A stretch of DNA of 64,000 bases from Actinernus sp. WN-2022 (taxonomy: Eukaryota; Cnidaria; Anthozoa; Actiniaria; Actinernidae). Positions 35,036 through 46,590 of the stretch are shown here, piece after piece. The translations under genes and the position numbers were made by a program. Position 1 is the first letter of the stretch; each line of letters starts with the position of its first letter. The notes under the pieces are model-generated. The model was not told the DNA's origin. It searched no databases and saw nothing but the letters and a program-made list of their open reading frames with translations. The stretch is from positions 102,837,321 through 102,901,320 of the forward strand of contig JAOWCC010001634.1 in the NCBI GenBank assembly GCA_030867875.1, written 5' to 3'.

Positions 35036-36006
35036 CAAACTTTCCTCCTTATTTGACGCTTGCAAAACTGTTGCGACACGAGGAGTTTCTACCGCCTGTG
35101 ACCCCGGTGGGACGGGTTGTACTGCATTCTGTATAGCTGCCGTTTCTACCGCCTGTGACCCCGGTGGGACGGGTTGTACTGCATTCTGTATAGCTGCCGT
35201 TTCTACCGCCTGTGACCCCGGTGGGACGGGTTGTACTGCATTCTGTATAGCTGCCGTTTCTACCGCCTGTCACCCCGGTGGGACGGGTTGTACTGCATCC
35301 TGTATAGCTGCCGTTTCTACCGCCTGTGACCCCGGTGGGAGGGGTTGTACTGCATCCTGTATAGCTGCCGTTTCTACCGCCTGTGACCCCGGTGGGACGG
35401 GTTGTACTGCATCCTGTATAGCTGCCGTTTCTACCGCTTGTGACCCCGGTGGGACGGGTTGTACTGCATTCTGTATAGCTGCCGTTTCTACCGCCTGTGA
35501 CCCCGGTGGGCCGGGTTGTACTGCATTCTGTATAGCTACCGTTTCTACCGCTTGTGACCCCGGTGGGACGGGTTGTACTGCATCCTGTATAGCTGCCGTT
35601 TCTACCGCCTGTGACCCCGGTGGGACGGGTTGTAGTGCATTCTGTATAGCTGCCGTTTCTACTGCCTGTGACCCCGGGTGGACGGTTTGTACTGCATCCT
35701 GTATAGCTGCCGTTTCTACCGCCTGTGACCCCGGTGGGAAGGGTTGTACTGCATCCTGTATAGCTGCCGTTTCTACCGCCTGTGACCCCGGTGGGACGAG
35801 TTGTACTGCATTCTGTATAGCTGCCGTTTCTACCTCCTGTGACCCCGGTGAGACGAGTTGTACTGCATTCTGTATAGCTGCCGTTTCTATCGGTTGTCTT
35901 GCAGTCGAAGGATCCGCCTGAACATCAACCGTAGAGATGATAGTTGAGGACGCGCCATTTGGACCTTCGTCTTCGTACGGCTTCACGCCAACTGACACAG
36001 TATGCA
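35036..36006 (-). CDS. Exon-like frame with 19-residue tandem repeats (57-bp units)
   Basis: About 15 tandem units of 57 bp (35058-35890) encode QAVETAAIQNAVQPVPPGS on the minus strand with few, mostly conservative changes (VQLV, VQPF, VQTV). A unique lead segment (DEGPNGASSTIISTVDVQA) comes before them. The lead frame has no ATG: a stop lies six bases before its first GTG, so the true start must be upstream through splicing. One unit has TCA changed to TGA (at about 35270-35272), which stops the frame with four units still to come; the frame then continues to a donor-like GTGGGT near 35035. I do not recognise the protein. It could be a gag N-terminal exon of the adjacent DIRS relic or a separate host exon. 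Confidence 0.45.
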
Positions 36007-36129
36007 CACATTAACACCTTTATTATGCTAATGACGTCACCAGGAATGCTAATGAGGTATGAATAGCATACAAGCGAGGTTTCCGCTTCTGAACGAGGCT
36101 TACGCTTCTGCTTCCATCACTAGTGAAAA

Positions 36130-36759
36130 TATATATAGTTAAGGTTAGAAGACCACAGCAAAAACCGTGTACAATCAATCCTGCCAGACGTTGGATCAAA
36201 AACGGATATTGATCGGCAACAATAAGAAAATATAACGATAAAGTGTCCGAAGACTAATGCAATGCTGATCAAATACAACGCTTGTCGAGGTTTATACGAT
36301 ATTTCGGCTTGCCAGTACCAGCCTTCTTCAGGTTTATTACACAGTGGAGGTCACAAATGGATACAAGGCTTATATAAATGGTTAATTAGGTAATGAACGG
36401 AAATTACAAAATCGATGACATGTGTTTTATACACTATAGTAACACATAAAAGGAAATTAATACGAAATAGGTTGGAAAAGATTGTGCAGATACGAATAGC
36501 AGCCGACAATAAAGGTCAAATGGTGAAATTACATTTCATCACGTCTATTCATTCCGAGTGGTTCGCGGGTTTTAGCTTTATAGATGAGATATGATTCACG
36601 TGCTTTTCTCACGGAATCACGTTTAGAATAGATGACTTCTAAAGGAATAAGGGGCATGTCAGTACTAGAATGGTTAGGGCTGAGGAAATGTTCGGAAACG
36701 GCTGTTGGTTTAGATTTGATATTAGCTTTATCTACAGGTCGTCTGTGTTCGTTAAAACG
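36130..36759 (-). pseudogene. 3' fragment of a Penelope-like element
   Basis: The minus-strand frame 36529-36759 starts RFNEHRRPVDKANIKSKPTA and includes VSEHFLSPNHSSTDM and VRKARESYLIYKAKT before a TAA. This resembles the C-terminal GIY-YIG-type region of Penelope-like elements. The following untranslated part has CCTGAAGAAGGCTGGTACTG and GCCGAAATATCG, a phrase common in such elements. It sits inside the duplicated flank block: the block reads up to TAGTGAAAA at about 36127 and resumes with TGAAAACCAGG at 36761. The RT region is absent. Confidence 0.6.
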
Positions 36760-37387
36760 GTGAAAACCAGGTTTTAGATATATGAAATAATCGCCCCACT
36801 CCCCTCCGTTTGAGGAACACGACGTTGACTGAAATAGAGTTAGATACTACAAGCTGAAGTGTCATGACAACTAAAATGACATTTAAAGACCGTTTTATTC
36901 CTATTTAACTAAGCTAGTATTTAACTTACTAAAGTTAGTATTCTGTAACTGGTAAAAACATATACGTTAGAATATACACAACCAATCACTGACCTCCCCC
37001 GTCCCAAGGCAAAACATCAAGATAAAACTCCAGTCTTGATGCATACGGACCGTCTCACCGTTATGGGACATGTTATTGTACCCAGTGGCAATGTCCGTGA
37101 CGTAAACTGTAGCGCCGAACTATCCAAATATAATAAAATATATAGTTTCATTTCATACGTAACATACACTATCTGCGTCCGATCTGTATGGGATTTACAA
37201 TGCTCATCTAACGGCTCGTCATTGTAACCACTACATACAGTTCGTCCGCTCATATTGTATCTATTACTTAACAATGGCTAGAATACACGTGATATGATCA
37301 GGCTTTTTGGTTAATCTTTGGTGTAATCACTATAGACTAATTAGTTTAATTGATAATTAAATATGCCTGCAAGGCTCAAACCTACAA

Positions 37388-37598
37388 CGAGGGTCTCCGT
37401 TGTGAACAGGGAACAAACTAAGAATATATTGGGGAACAAGGGAACATGAATAGAGGTTTTAGGGAACAAGGGAACAATTTCCATTTTTCTAAATTGAAAA
37501 ATTGACTGTTTCCCTGGAAAAAGTTTGGGAACAAGGGAACAAAAGGTAATTTTCATTGGGAACAATGAAAGAAGGGTCCCCCCCCCCCCTGGGAGACC
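37388..37598. mobile_element. 211-bp insertion with 7-bp duplication
   Basis: CCTACAA flanks it on both sides (37381-37387 and 37599-37605), whereas the copy at 50.29 kb has it once (GACCCTACAATGATTC). The ends carry GAGGGTCTCC and GGGAGACC in inverted orientation. The interior repeats GGGAACAAGGGAACA and ends in poly-C. It is an unclassified non-autonomous element. Confidence 0.8.
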
Positions 37599-37657
37599 CC
37601 TACAATGATTCACATAAACACTCCTATTATTAATCATACATGCATCTAAACTATCAG

Positions 37658-37663
37658 TTTATT
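37658..37663 (-). promoter_or_regulatory. Probable polyadenylation signal, TRIM-NHL copy 2
   Basis: AATAAA on the minus strand, 114 bp past the stop codon, at the position conserved in all three gene copies. Confidence 0.5.
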
Positions 37664-37776
37664 CCTTGCTAGCAGAGTCTCCTTAACCTCCTCATATCTC
37701 TTCACAAACTCTTCCCTCCATATCCACTTTGTTGTTAATTTGACGATACTGTTGGTGTTAAACCTGTATGTAACTG

Positions 37777-39951
37777 TCACTTCATGTAAAGCATCCGATT
37801 TGTTCCCTTCTCTGTAATCATAATCGTGTTATCTGCAAGTATTGCTATGTACAAGGGTTTACCAAGTTCTTCAAAAGATTTCCCAACAAAACGGCCGTCC
37901 AGTGTGAACTTCTGAATACGATGATTACCATAATCACATACAAGTACGTTACCATCACTGTCCACAGCAAGACCGTATGGGTTATTGAGCTCACCATCTT
38001 CACTTCCTCGTCTTCCTATTACGGACCTCCAGGTCGGTGTGTCACCTTGCTGGTCAAATACTTGAATCACCTGATTTATGTGGTCAGATACAAAGAAAAG
38101 TTCACCATAAGCTATAGTGCTGGCTGGACTCATTCCCTCTAGCCCCTCTAAACTAAACTGAAACTGATAAGTTCCATCACTTGTAAACACTTGAACGCGG
38201 TGATTTAAATAATCACTGACTATAACACGTGCTTGTTCGTCTACATGTACTCCTGTTGGATAATTAAACTCTCCATTTCCCTGACCTTTTCTCCCAAAGC
38301 ACTTCAGTGACTCTCCAGTTGTGCTATCGAATACCTGTATTCTGTGATTTACGTTATCTGCTACCACCACGTCATTATCGTTTAAGAATGCTATACCATA
38401 TGGGTGACTACCAAACTTTGCCAGTAGCATACCCTCCATATTGAATACAGCTATACAGTTGGACACGAAGTCAGTGATAACAATCTTGCTATTGCCTTCA
38501 TTAACTGCAATACCACAAGGAACGATGAGGGGTTTTGTCATTCTTTTCATCTTAAACTCTCCAGTAATCTTCAGCTGTTGTGGCTTCACATCTACCACCA
38601 GCGGGCTGTTAGACACATGCTTTCCGTTAATCCTCACATCAGCTGTGAATTGTCCCGGTACCTTGGGGACGAATTCCACTTCATATTTCTCACCAATCCT
38701 TTCCGATACTTGTAGCAGTTTCACGTCCTCTTTAGGACTAATGTTCACCTCTACAACATCGTTGTTTGGTTCTCCCGCAGAGTCTTTAGTAAACACGCTC
38801 AGTTTAACTTTAGAGAGTGCTTCTAACTTCAGTAATTCCACCTGTACGGTACTCTTTACTGGGTCTGTAAGCTGTGTTTTTATCAAAGACCCGAGACCTA
38901 CTTCTCGCAGTTTAGTAGGCCCCTCACTAGGAACAAACAAAATGTTTGAGTAGACCTCAGCAAAATCTTTCTGTAAGACAATAAGTTCCTCGCATCTATT
39001 ATCTACTGAGTCTTTAGTGGTCATTATGAGATGTGCTGAGCCATATTCAAGCAGCTTGGAGACGTGCTCACTGGCACTGCGAGTTTGGTGAAGTAAGGAC
39101 TCTTGCTTCGATTTCTTTATAATTATTATTTTGACCCCTTCATCTATCTGTTTCACCAAATCCCTCTTGTTTTGTTCAATAAAGGCGATCAGTTCCTCGG
39201 CTGCTTTCATAACAATCGCTTTCGTTTCTTCGGCGCAGACTTTTACCTTGGAAACAGTCTCTTCTAAAACTTTAAGGTTGGTCTGTTCTTCTACTTCTTT
39301 CATCTGCAGATTTTTAAGTTTCTCATTCAAAACCAACCTCTGTTGTCCGGCTCCAACTTCTATGTCTGAAAGGTCATGTGCACCTTGATGATCTTGTAGA
39401 ATACAATTCTGGCATACACAGCTCTCACATGTGTTACAGTAGAATTTTAAGAGTTCTTCCGTGTGTCGCTGCTTACCACAGAAAGATTGTCGACGGAGGA
39501 GGAGATTATAATCTCCGGCTTGAAGATCTGCTAGGCTTAACGTTCTATGTCCATCTCTAAATACGTTGTGAGCATTCAAGCATTGCTCACAAAGATAATG
39601 AGCACAATTCAAGCAGTGTGATGTTGATGGCTTTTGTTTCTTGCAAACAGGGCAGTTTACTCCAGAGCTGGCTTCAGTAGCTGTTGTGATGGACAGGACT
39701 TCAAGAATACGCAAGTGAAAGCTGCTTGACCGGAGAGAATCGAAGTCGCTACACTGTGGTAGATCGATGTTCACCTGGCACAAAGGACAACTGAATGTTT
39801 TCCCTTCTTCTCTCAGCTCAGAGTGTGAAGCCAGACAACTATTACAGAATGTATGGAAGCATTTGAGAATCTTTGGTTCCTTCAGGGTCTCATTACACAA
39901 CAAGCAGTTGGTTAGTTGTCTGAGGTGATCCAGTACCGACTCCCGATCCAT
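37777..39951 (-). CDS. TRIM-NHL protein, copy 2
   Basis: Intronless frame of 724 residues starting at the ATG of MDRESVLDHL (AAAATGG context). The domain order is the same as copy 1: complete C3HC4 RING (CLLC, CFHTFC, SCPLC), two B-boxes, coiled coil, filamin domain and NHL blades. Compared with copy 1 it has about nine fewer residues between NHL blades 1 and 2 (FGSHPYGIAF in place of a longer GQLG linker), lacks three residues in the filamin loop, and has a longer QFQFSLEGLEGMSP stretch in blade 3. These differences are in frame and all zinc ligands are kept, so this copy is probably functional and slightly diverged. Its 5' flank is present twice in tandem (39.99-40.61 and 40.61-42 kb). Confidence 0.93.
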   Translation of the reverse strand: MDRESVLDHLRQLTNCLLCNETLKEPKILKCFHTFCNSCLASHSELREEGKTFSCPLCQVNIDLPQCSDFDSLRSSSFHLRILEVLSITTATEASSGVNCPVCKKQKPSTSHCLNCAHYLCEQCLNAHNVFRDGHRTLSLADLQAGDYNLLLRRQSFCGKQRHTEELLKFYCNTCESCVCQNCILQDHQGAHDLSDIEVGAGQQRLVLNEKLKNLQMKEVEEQTNLKVLEETVSKVKVCAEETKAIVMKAAEELIAFIEQNKRDLVKQIDEGVKIIIIKKSKQESLLHQTRSASEHVSKLLEYGSAHLIMTTKDSVDNRCEELIVLQKDFAEVYSNILFVPSEGPTKLREVGLGSLIKTQLTDPVKSTVQVELLKLEALSKVKLSVFTKDSAGEPNNDVVEVNISPKEDVKLLQVSERIGEKYEVEFVPKVPGQFTADVRINGKHVSNSPLVVDVKPQQLKITGEFKMKRMTKPLIVPCGIAVNEGNSKIVITDFVSNCIAVFNMEGMLLAKFGSHPYGIAFLNDNDVVVADNVNHRIQVFDSTTGESLKCFGRKGQGNGEFNYPTGVHVDEQARVIVSDYLNHRVQVFTSDGTYQFQFSLEGLEGMSPASTIAYGELFFVSDHINQVIQVFDQQGDTPTWRSVIGRRGSEDGELNNPYGLAVDSDGNVLVCDYGNHRIQKFTLDGRFVGKSFEELGKPLYIAILADNTIMITEKGTNRMLYMK

Positions 39952-40188
39952 TTTAGCCGATAAGACTTGAATAGCAAAGATTGGAATCAAAATATGACGA
40001 ATTTATACCGACTGCTTTCGGTTGCCGGAAATTGTGAAAACACTTCCAAGAAATCTTGTTGCTTGATTGATGTCATTGTTAGCCTAAAGCCAATTAGGAG
40101 TCGTTCTGGTTGATCTTTTAGTAACATATTCATAGAATGACCACAGGTAGCCTACAAGAGAATGTAGGACATTTTCACTAATCGCTGT

Positions 40189-40248
40189 GCGTCGCATCCG
40201 AACTGAACCCAGAGTTCAGTTCGGATGCGACGCAGGCTATATATAATG
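40189..40248. mobile_element. Hairpin element 5' of TRIM-NHL copy 2
   Basis: GTGCGTCGCATCCGAACTGA is mirrored by TCAGTTCGGATGCGACGCA, with a longer loop arm than in the other copies. The right flank keeps TATATAATG; the left one is lost. Confidence 0.65.
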
Positions 40249-40612
40249 CTATTGCTCTTAAATCTCATAAAATGTTTTGATTTCCCTTGTACTGATTAGA
40301 TTTAAGAGCGGCCGTCTGTTAATATCGCCTATTACAGGTGTTTAGGATAAGAAAAAAATGAAATTCCTGTAACTTTCTAATTATATTAAATGGAGGAATG
40401 GCCTAGGTGAGTGATAAATATTATTTTTAGATGATAACAAAGAATAAATAATGCTTTCTCTTTTCCTTAGTACGAATTCAATATTTTAGCGATTTTTTCA
40501 TTATTTTGTAAATTTTACCCATTTTTAATTTGGTAAAATTAGCCAAATTGGTACGAAAAAAAATTTCCAATGATACATGGTCTGGGCTGTATAAGAGTAT
40601 AACCTTGCGAAA

Positions 40613-43010
40613 GAAAACACTTCCAAGAAATTTGTTGCTTGATTGATGTCATTGTTAGCGAGCCAGTTAGGAGTCGTTCTGGTTGATCTTTTAGTAACAT
40701 ATTCATAGAATGACCACAGGTAGCCCTACAAGAGAATGTGTGACATTTTCACTAATCGCTGCGGTATATAATGTCAGTAGCCTGCGTCGCATCCGAACTT
40801 ATGCGACGCAGGCTATATATAATGCTAATGCTCTTAAATCTCATAAAATGTTTTGATTTCTCTTGTAGTGATTAGATTTAAGAGCGGCCGTCTGTTAATA
40901 TAGCCTATTAAAGGTGTTTAGGATAAGAAAAAAAAATGAAATTCCTGTAACTTTCTCATTATATTAAATGGCCTAGGTGAGTGATAAATATTATTTTTAG
41001 TTTATTTTAGCCGAACGGCTTCCAAATGGGTTTTACGGCTCTTAGACCGGTTTTCAAGATCACATATCGTTAAACGGCTTGCCTAAAAATGAAAATATGA
41101 ATTCGAATCAATCTGACTGTGCAGCTAATAACAAAGAATAAATAATGCTTTCTTCTTTCCTTCCTTTACGAATTCAATATTTTATCGATTTTTCATTATT
41201 TTGTAAATTTTACCCATTTTTAATTTGGTAAAATTAGCCAAATTGATAAAGAAAAAAAATTCCAATGATACATGGCCTTGGCTGTATAAGAGTATAACCT
41301 TGCGAAAGAGCAATGTTTCTACTTGAAATGTCGACCATCTGCCACGACAAAGCTATAATGGATAATCAACAGTCAATCATCAGCAAAGCCCCATGTCCAG
41401 TCAGAGACCGCACAATCTATAGTGGGTGAACAGTTAAATAAGCATCGTCAGGATTCCTCAGTTCTGAGGGTCAGCTGAGATAGTAATATAAATAACATCA
41501 ACTCAATTAACTCACAACTAAGTTTATAGGATATGTTGAAGAACTTTATTCAAATCGTTAGTGTAGACAACCCATCTCAACAGCAGCCGGCTATGGTATA
41601 TCAAAGGGTCGTGCTTCCGCCGCCGCCTCCATCGGGCTTAGCGTTCTGTGCTTTCACGGCAGTTAGATACTAAAGTAAGACCGGTATAATATACTTATTA
41701 CGTTCATTCAACTTATTTCTACATATTTTAGAGAAGTTCACAGACTTCAGTCACATACTTAAGTTTCCATTTCTGTTGTGAAAGTTTCTAGGGCAGGGGC
41801 GGATCCAGGGGTGGTAAACGGAGTTGGCTAGCCACCCGGCCCCCTATTTGGAATGGCAAAATATTTCTGTAAAGCTGGAGTGATACAGCTAGTGAGCACG
41901 TTTTCTTGGATTGATAAAGTTTCGCATTATTTGTTTATTCTATATTTGACAGCGTGAGTATTGTAGCCCGTAGCCTATGTGCATTTTGAACGGCATGTTC
42001 TCAACCCTACTCCTGTTTTTCTATGGTTTCCAGCTATTTTCTCGTCGCGACGTGACGGAAAATAGAATGTCGCGACGGAAACTTATTTTTCCTAGTGCAA
42101 TTTAAGGCTCACTGTCCTGAATTTCAAGGAGACGGCTGGACTCCGTAGTCCAGTTGCTCTTGCACCGAGATCAGCGGAGTCGACAGAATGCAACGTTCGA
42201 TTACCAACGTTTTAGAGACGGCATGGTCAAATTGATATGGTTGAAGATGGGTTCCGTTTAATTTTCGATACATTTTTGTGTAAAAATGAAAGGGTAAAGG
42301 TATATTTTAATTCGGTAACGCAGGAAGTAGAGTTTTGTGACAAAGCACGTGCTTGCGATTTTGAAAGTCTCCGAAGAAATGTAGAACCTCCTCTGATGAG
42401 AAGAGACAACACCTGCCACAGGCAAGTGATTGCATTAATTCTACGTAGTTACAATCCGTGGAACAATTTCGGTTTGGTTCTGTAAAACATCGCGGCGAGT
42501 TTGGTCGAGCCATATTTTTAGCAATGAATGAAACATTCTAAGGCACATACTGTTTTTAATTTTGAACTTTGATACTGAGGACAGATGTTAGGGACTGTTC
42601 GTTAATTAATTTATAGCTAAGGGGGAAAGGGGAGTGGGGGTTTTCGGAGGGGAGGGGTACAATTTTGAAAATTAGTTAGTGAAAGTGGGGGTACAGTTTT
42701 TTGATATAGCAATGAAGTGGGGGATTGCATATTTAGCTAGCCCGTATTTTTGTAGTTAGTTAATAATTATCCCTTCAAAGCTGACTATCAGACGTAATTA
42801 TTAGGCTATTTCGTATCCAAAATTTATCTAACAGATGCCTATTTGAAGGATATCCCGATTGAGACACTGGTCCACATATTTCAGTTTCTGACTGTTGTAG
42901 AATTTCTGAGGGGCGCAGGTCTACCGTTAGTTCTCATCTTAAATTGCACAACGGGGATAACCTCGTGTTAACTTATTATTGTGGTTAGTATTACTGGAAA
43001 GTTAGTCGTA
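40613..43010. repeat. Duplicated 5' flank plus block A, copy at 40.6-43 kb
   Basis: Starts with a second copy of the TRIM-NHL 5' flank, including the hairpin at 40774-40815 flanked by TATATAATG, and continues through block A to about 43010. From 40613 to about 41650 it is almost identical to 54334-55370 (5' of TRIM-NHL copy 3) at a constant offset of about 13.72 kb. A CAGGGGCGGATCCAGGG phrase at 41796, also at 30733, resembles the end of the element at 50524 but no partner end was found. Confidence 0.8.
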
Positions 43011-45040
43011 AAACCTGATAGAGGAAAACGATAATATTCATTTTTTTTATATAGAAGGTTGCAGCAGTTAAATTTATTTGTTTTAGAACATTACAAAAAT
43101 TGTCCGGTGTTATTTTAAAAAAAAAAGAAGAAAAATACTCGCTTTGATATACACCGTTATCCTGACCAGTGATAACCATGATCGGAAATGGATGTGTGGC
43201 TGAGGTAAGCAGCTGTTAGTGGGGCGGCTAGCGTTACGCGACGACCCAGGCTAAGAACGGCTCCGAAGGAGTTACAATCATGGATAAAAAATGTTACGAC
43301 AGTCAACAAAAAATACTATTATATGAAAATAGAAATTAATACCTGACGCAAAGTTAACACAGCTGCAGCTTCCCAAACCAGTAAAACAATTTTCAGATTG
43401 AAGGTGTTCAAAGGGGGGCCGGAGTGGGAGTTAAATGAATGGACAGCCTATTAAAGCGACCAGAGTCCAAAATCATTGTCCAAGATTGTAGTTTCATGGC
43501 GGCACAGTAAGAAAGCTAACATACGGATTTCGACGTAGATTGTTATAATCAATTCTAGCATCGATTAACCACATACTTGGGCACAATGTACATGGATAAT
43601 CTATCTTCCATATTCCCGAAGTAGATATTAAGCAAACGATTAATTTTGGTGATCTTTTGAATAAAATTCCCCTACTCGCAATGGATCGCTTTAAAATGCA
43701 TCGGACAACATAAAGACACAGAGACTTATCAATACAATAAGTAGACTTTATTCTGAAGTTAACAGTTCAAATCTGACTTATCGATTTGAGTAAAACTCGT
43801 CCAATCACTGATCATAATATATCACTGGAAAAATACAAACATTTTAGAGTAGAACATTTTCTCTAAATGTATTACAAAGTCTGTATATTGCTCATATTTT
43901 ACAACTGACAATTTACATACCGTTACCCGCTACCCGTTACCCGCTACCCGTTACCCGCTACCCGCTATCCGTTACCCGTTACCCACTACCCGTTACCCGT
44001 TACCCGCTACCTGCGTTTTAGACATGCCGTCACATTTACGGATGAATTATATTTTTCCCGCCAATTCCACAACAATTACGACCCGTTTCGTTTATATATC
44101 ACGTTTTATTTTTTTGCTTTGACAGCTAAGTATAAAATACCTATATTTATCTTTATATTTTGCCCTTTGACAGTCATTTCCTCCGGCATTTCCCCTGAAT
44201 TTCAAGTGAAACCTTTCGTGGTGTGATTCAGTAGTTCAATTCTATGAAGCTTAGTCCGGCGTGTCGATCTCATTGACACAAAAATGCGACCTAAGCATTT
44301 CTCGAAGGCTATGAAAGGGCTCCAAACAGTTTAATTCTTCCACACAAAAAAAAGAGAAAATCATGGAAAATACACAATATTGTCTTCCCTGAACTGGTTC
44401 CCTTTTTGTTTGGCCGTTTCCTAGCCCTGCTAAACTCGAGTACTCGTTTGAATACAACCTTCGCGCTTTTGCAAACTGTCTAGACCAGTCGCGCTGTTAA
44501 CACTCCTGGATCGATCCCGGGGCCTAAAAAAATACTGAACCCCGACCCTGACTGTACCCACATTAAACTCAAATCCACCCCCGCGGCACACACATAATAC
44601 GTCACAAACAGGAGTACCCCCCCCCCCCCCCCCCCTCCCCTGTGGAGAATAAAATTAAACATTTAGAAAGTTAAACTGTAACTATTACATTGTAAAAATT
44701 CCAGTCAAACTACCGTCGTAGACTGATCCGTATCGCCATGTCCCTTATGGTTTCGTTTATGTATTTCACGATCGAACCACTTCTTTTGTCGGTCGGTGAT
44801 CTGTGTGATGGGACATAAACCTCTCCAAGTACACTTAAACCCTAAAGCCTGACGCGAAATCCTGACTTTAAATCTTGACTTGAAGGATTGGTAAACCCTA
44901 GAGCAAAATACCGAACTATAAAACGGCCCTGTATTTTTTTGGGTGGGGTGATCCGATCCGATCCAATCCAGGTTTTGTTGGTGCCGTGTTTGGTGAAAAT
45001 TAGAAAAATATTTCTTCCATTTGAAAAATGCTATTTTCAT
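43011..45040. other. No gene recognised; minisatellite and poly-C
   Basis: Includes a 7-bp tandem (43918-44013, units ACCCGTT and ACCCGCT) and a poly-C tract at 44619-44640. The frames at 44251-44662 and 44705-45040 show no motif that I recognise. Confidence 0.45.
43918..44013. repeat. 7-bp ACCCG(T/C)T minisatellite
   Basis: About 13 units alternating between TTACCCG and CTACCCG. It differs from the cnidarian telomere repeat (TTAGGG / CCCTAA) by an added base. Confidence 0.85.
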
Positions 45041-45046
45041 CTGTAC

Positions 45047-45520
45047 TGTTTATTTCCCACCTCTAAACTTCCCAAGAGAGAGGAGATTAGACAAAGACCA
45101 TTTTGATACCCTACAAGAAAATATTTACAAATTTCTCTAGAAAAGGCGAAATAATGTTATGCGGTGATTTTGATGCATAAACTGTAAAATTTAGAAAATG
45201 ACGTTTACGACGTTTCTTTCAACCTTGTGGATGTTAATTCTGAAATATTGGAACCAAGAAATTCTAGAGATATTCACACAAATAAATACGGCAGATCCCT
45301 TTCTGAATTATGTATTATTTGGTAATAACGTAAGAACTCTAAATGGTCGGGTCTGAGGGCGATTCTCTAGGTTTTCCGGATTTCCTGTCATACTTGTAAT
45401 GGTGCGAGTGTTATTAATTACGCTATTGTTTCTCACTACCTATTTCGCTCTATCAACTTCTTCACGTTCTCCAGTGTTACGAAGTTCTCGCACCACTGTT
45501 TTCTGTCATTCGTCATGGAG
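45047..45520 (+). pseudogene. Non-LTR retrotransposon endonuclease remnant
   Basis: Plus-strand frames, with several shifts and stops, read DHFDTLQENIYKF, GEIMLCGDF, NKYGRSLSELCI and RTLNGR, then RGDSLG and NGASVINYAIVSHYLF. In order and spacing this matches the C-terminal half of the apurinic endonuclease of coral-type non-LTR elements (GDFNAR, N-x-YG-x-x-L-x-x-LC, D-x-x-G, then a degraded SDH). No reverse transcriptase is attached. Confidence 0.6.
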
Positions 45521-45599
45521 GCTAAAGTTTCGAATGTGTTAGAAAAAGGTGCACGTGTGGCATCCAAAAGTGAATTCGTCAATAGGATTGAATCGGATA

Positions 45600-46590
45600 A
45601 TTGAATCTGCTAGGTCCTTTAAACACAATAATTATATTGTCAACGTTTTGGTGTTTATCGTCATGTATTAAATACCAGCAATGTAAACTACCTACAAGTG
45701 TTCATCCACTGCGTAAAAATCTGCAATGTTGACCCTAAGACCCTGTTTATATGAAGAAAATTTGGCTTAGACTGCGCACGTAATATTGGCTTTGCTCTGT
45801 GTGTCGGCCGAGTTGCCCGGCGGGTAGGCGAGCCAGTGTTTATGAGAAAAAGTTATTCTATAGATGGATTGCACTCAATCCCCAGAGATTCAAATGACAA
45901 TGGGCATGGCGGCTATGTTGGTATACCTAACGAAAGAAGCTAAAGAAGAATCTATTGTTAAAGGTACACCAACATGGCCGCCGTGACGTCATGTGCAACC
46001 ATCTATAAGCTGTTGTTTTATATAAAGCTTGTGAAATTCATTAAAAATTCATAAGGGTACTAGCCAATCCCATGTGCTGAATGACACCACATGATCGCCT
46101 CTGTATACCCCCGTACAAACCTGATTAATAAAACATCAGGTTCTGTATCAAGATACAGACCCGATGGTCCGCAATAGCTCTAGTAGTATTCTGTAACAGG
46201 TACAGAATACTAGCTAAGCTAATGAAGGAAGTCTCACGACCGATCACTGACTACCCCTATGCTGGGACGGGTGAAATGACAGAGTACATCTGCTCTCTTA
46301 TTATGTACACACCATCTATTCCATGTGGGACCTGTTTTTCTGCACGCTACGCTCTGCTCTCTTATTGCATACACATTGTCTCTTCGATGTGGGATATGTT
46401 TTTGTGAGAAACTATTTCATCCCACATCGATACCAAGGTGGGGGAAATCAAAGGTTAAAATTGTATGTCGTGCACATCAATGGCTTTTAGTTATCTATTC
46501 ATTTCACAAGTAAGATAAAATATTCGCGTCCGAAGCGGCTCGCCATTGTAAATGCCCATACGGATCTCCCGCTCATATTTAAACTACTAC
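45600..46590. repeat. Segmental-duplication block, diverged copy
   Basis: Matches 9.98-10.24 kb (GTTTTGGTGTTTATCGTCAT, AATACCAGCAATGTA) and then, more weakly, the TRIM-NHL 3' flank (GCTCGCCATTGTAA, CCGCTCATATT). It ends where the non-LTR element at 46590 starts. Confidence 0.6.
45861..46003. mobile_element. TA-type MITE, relative of 30881-31010
   Basis: Shares GATGG-TTGCAC ends and the ATGGCGGC(T/C)ATGTTGGT inner repeat with the 130-bp element at 30.9 kb, flanked by TA. It contains one TGACGTCA motif at about 45983. Confidence 0.7.

Larger units (their letters stand above)
36760..37776. repeat. Duplicated 3' flank of TRIM-NHL copy 2
   Basis: Matches 10.75-11.0, 49.67-50.44 and (from 37270) 20.3-20.58 kb. 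It carries AATAAA on the minus strand at 37658-37663 and a separate insertion at 37388-37598. No gene of its own; short frames here are not conserved between copies. Confidence 0.75.

Noticed and set aside
43918..44013. Interstitial telomere
   Set aside because: The unit is ACCCG(T/C)T, 7 bp, not CCCTAA; it is better described as a minisatellite.
44705..45040. 111-codon minus-strand frame as a gene
   Set aside because: No recognisable motif, no duplicate copy, non-ATG context not resolved, and it overlaps a low-complexity GATCC stretch.
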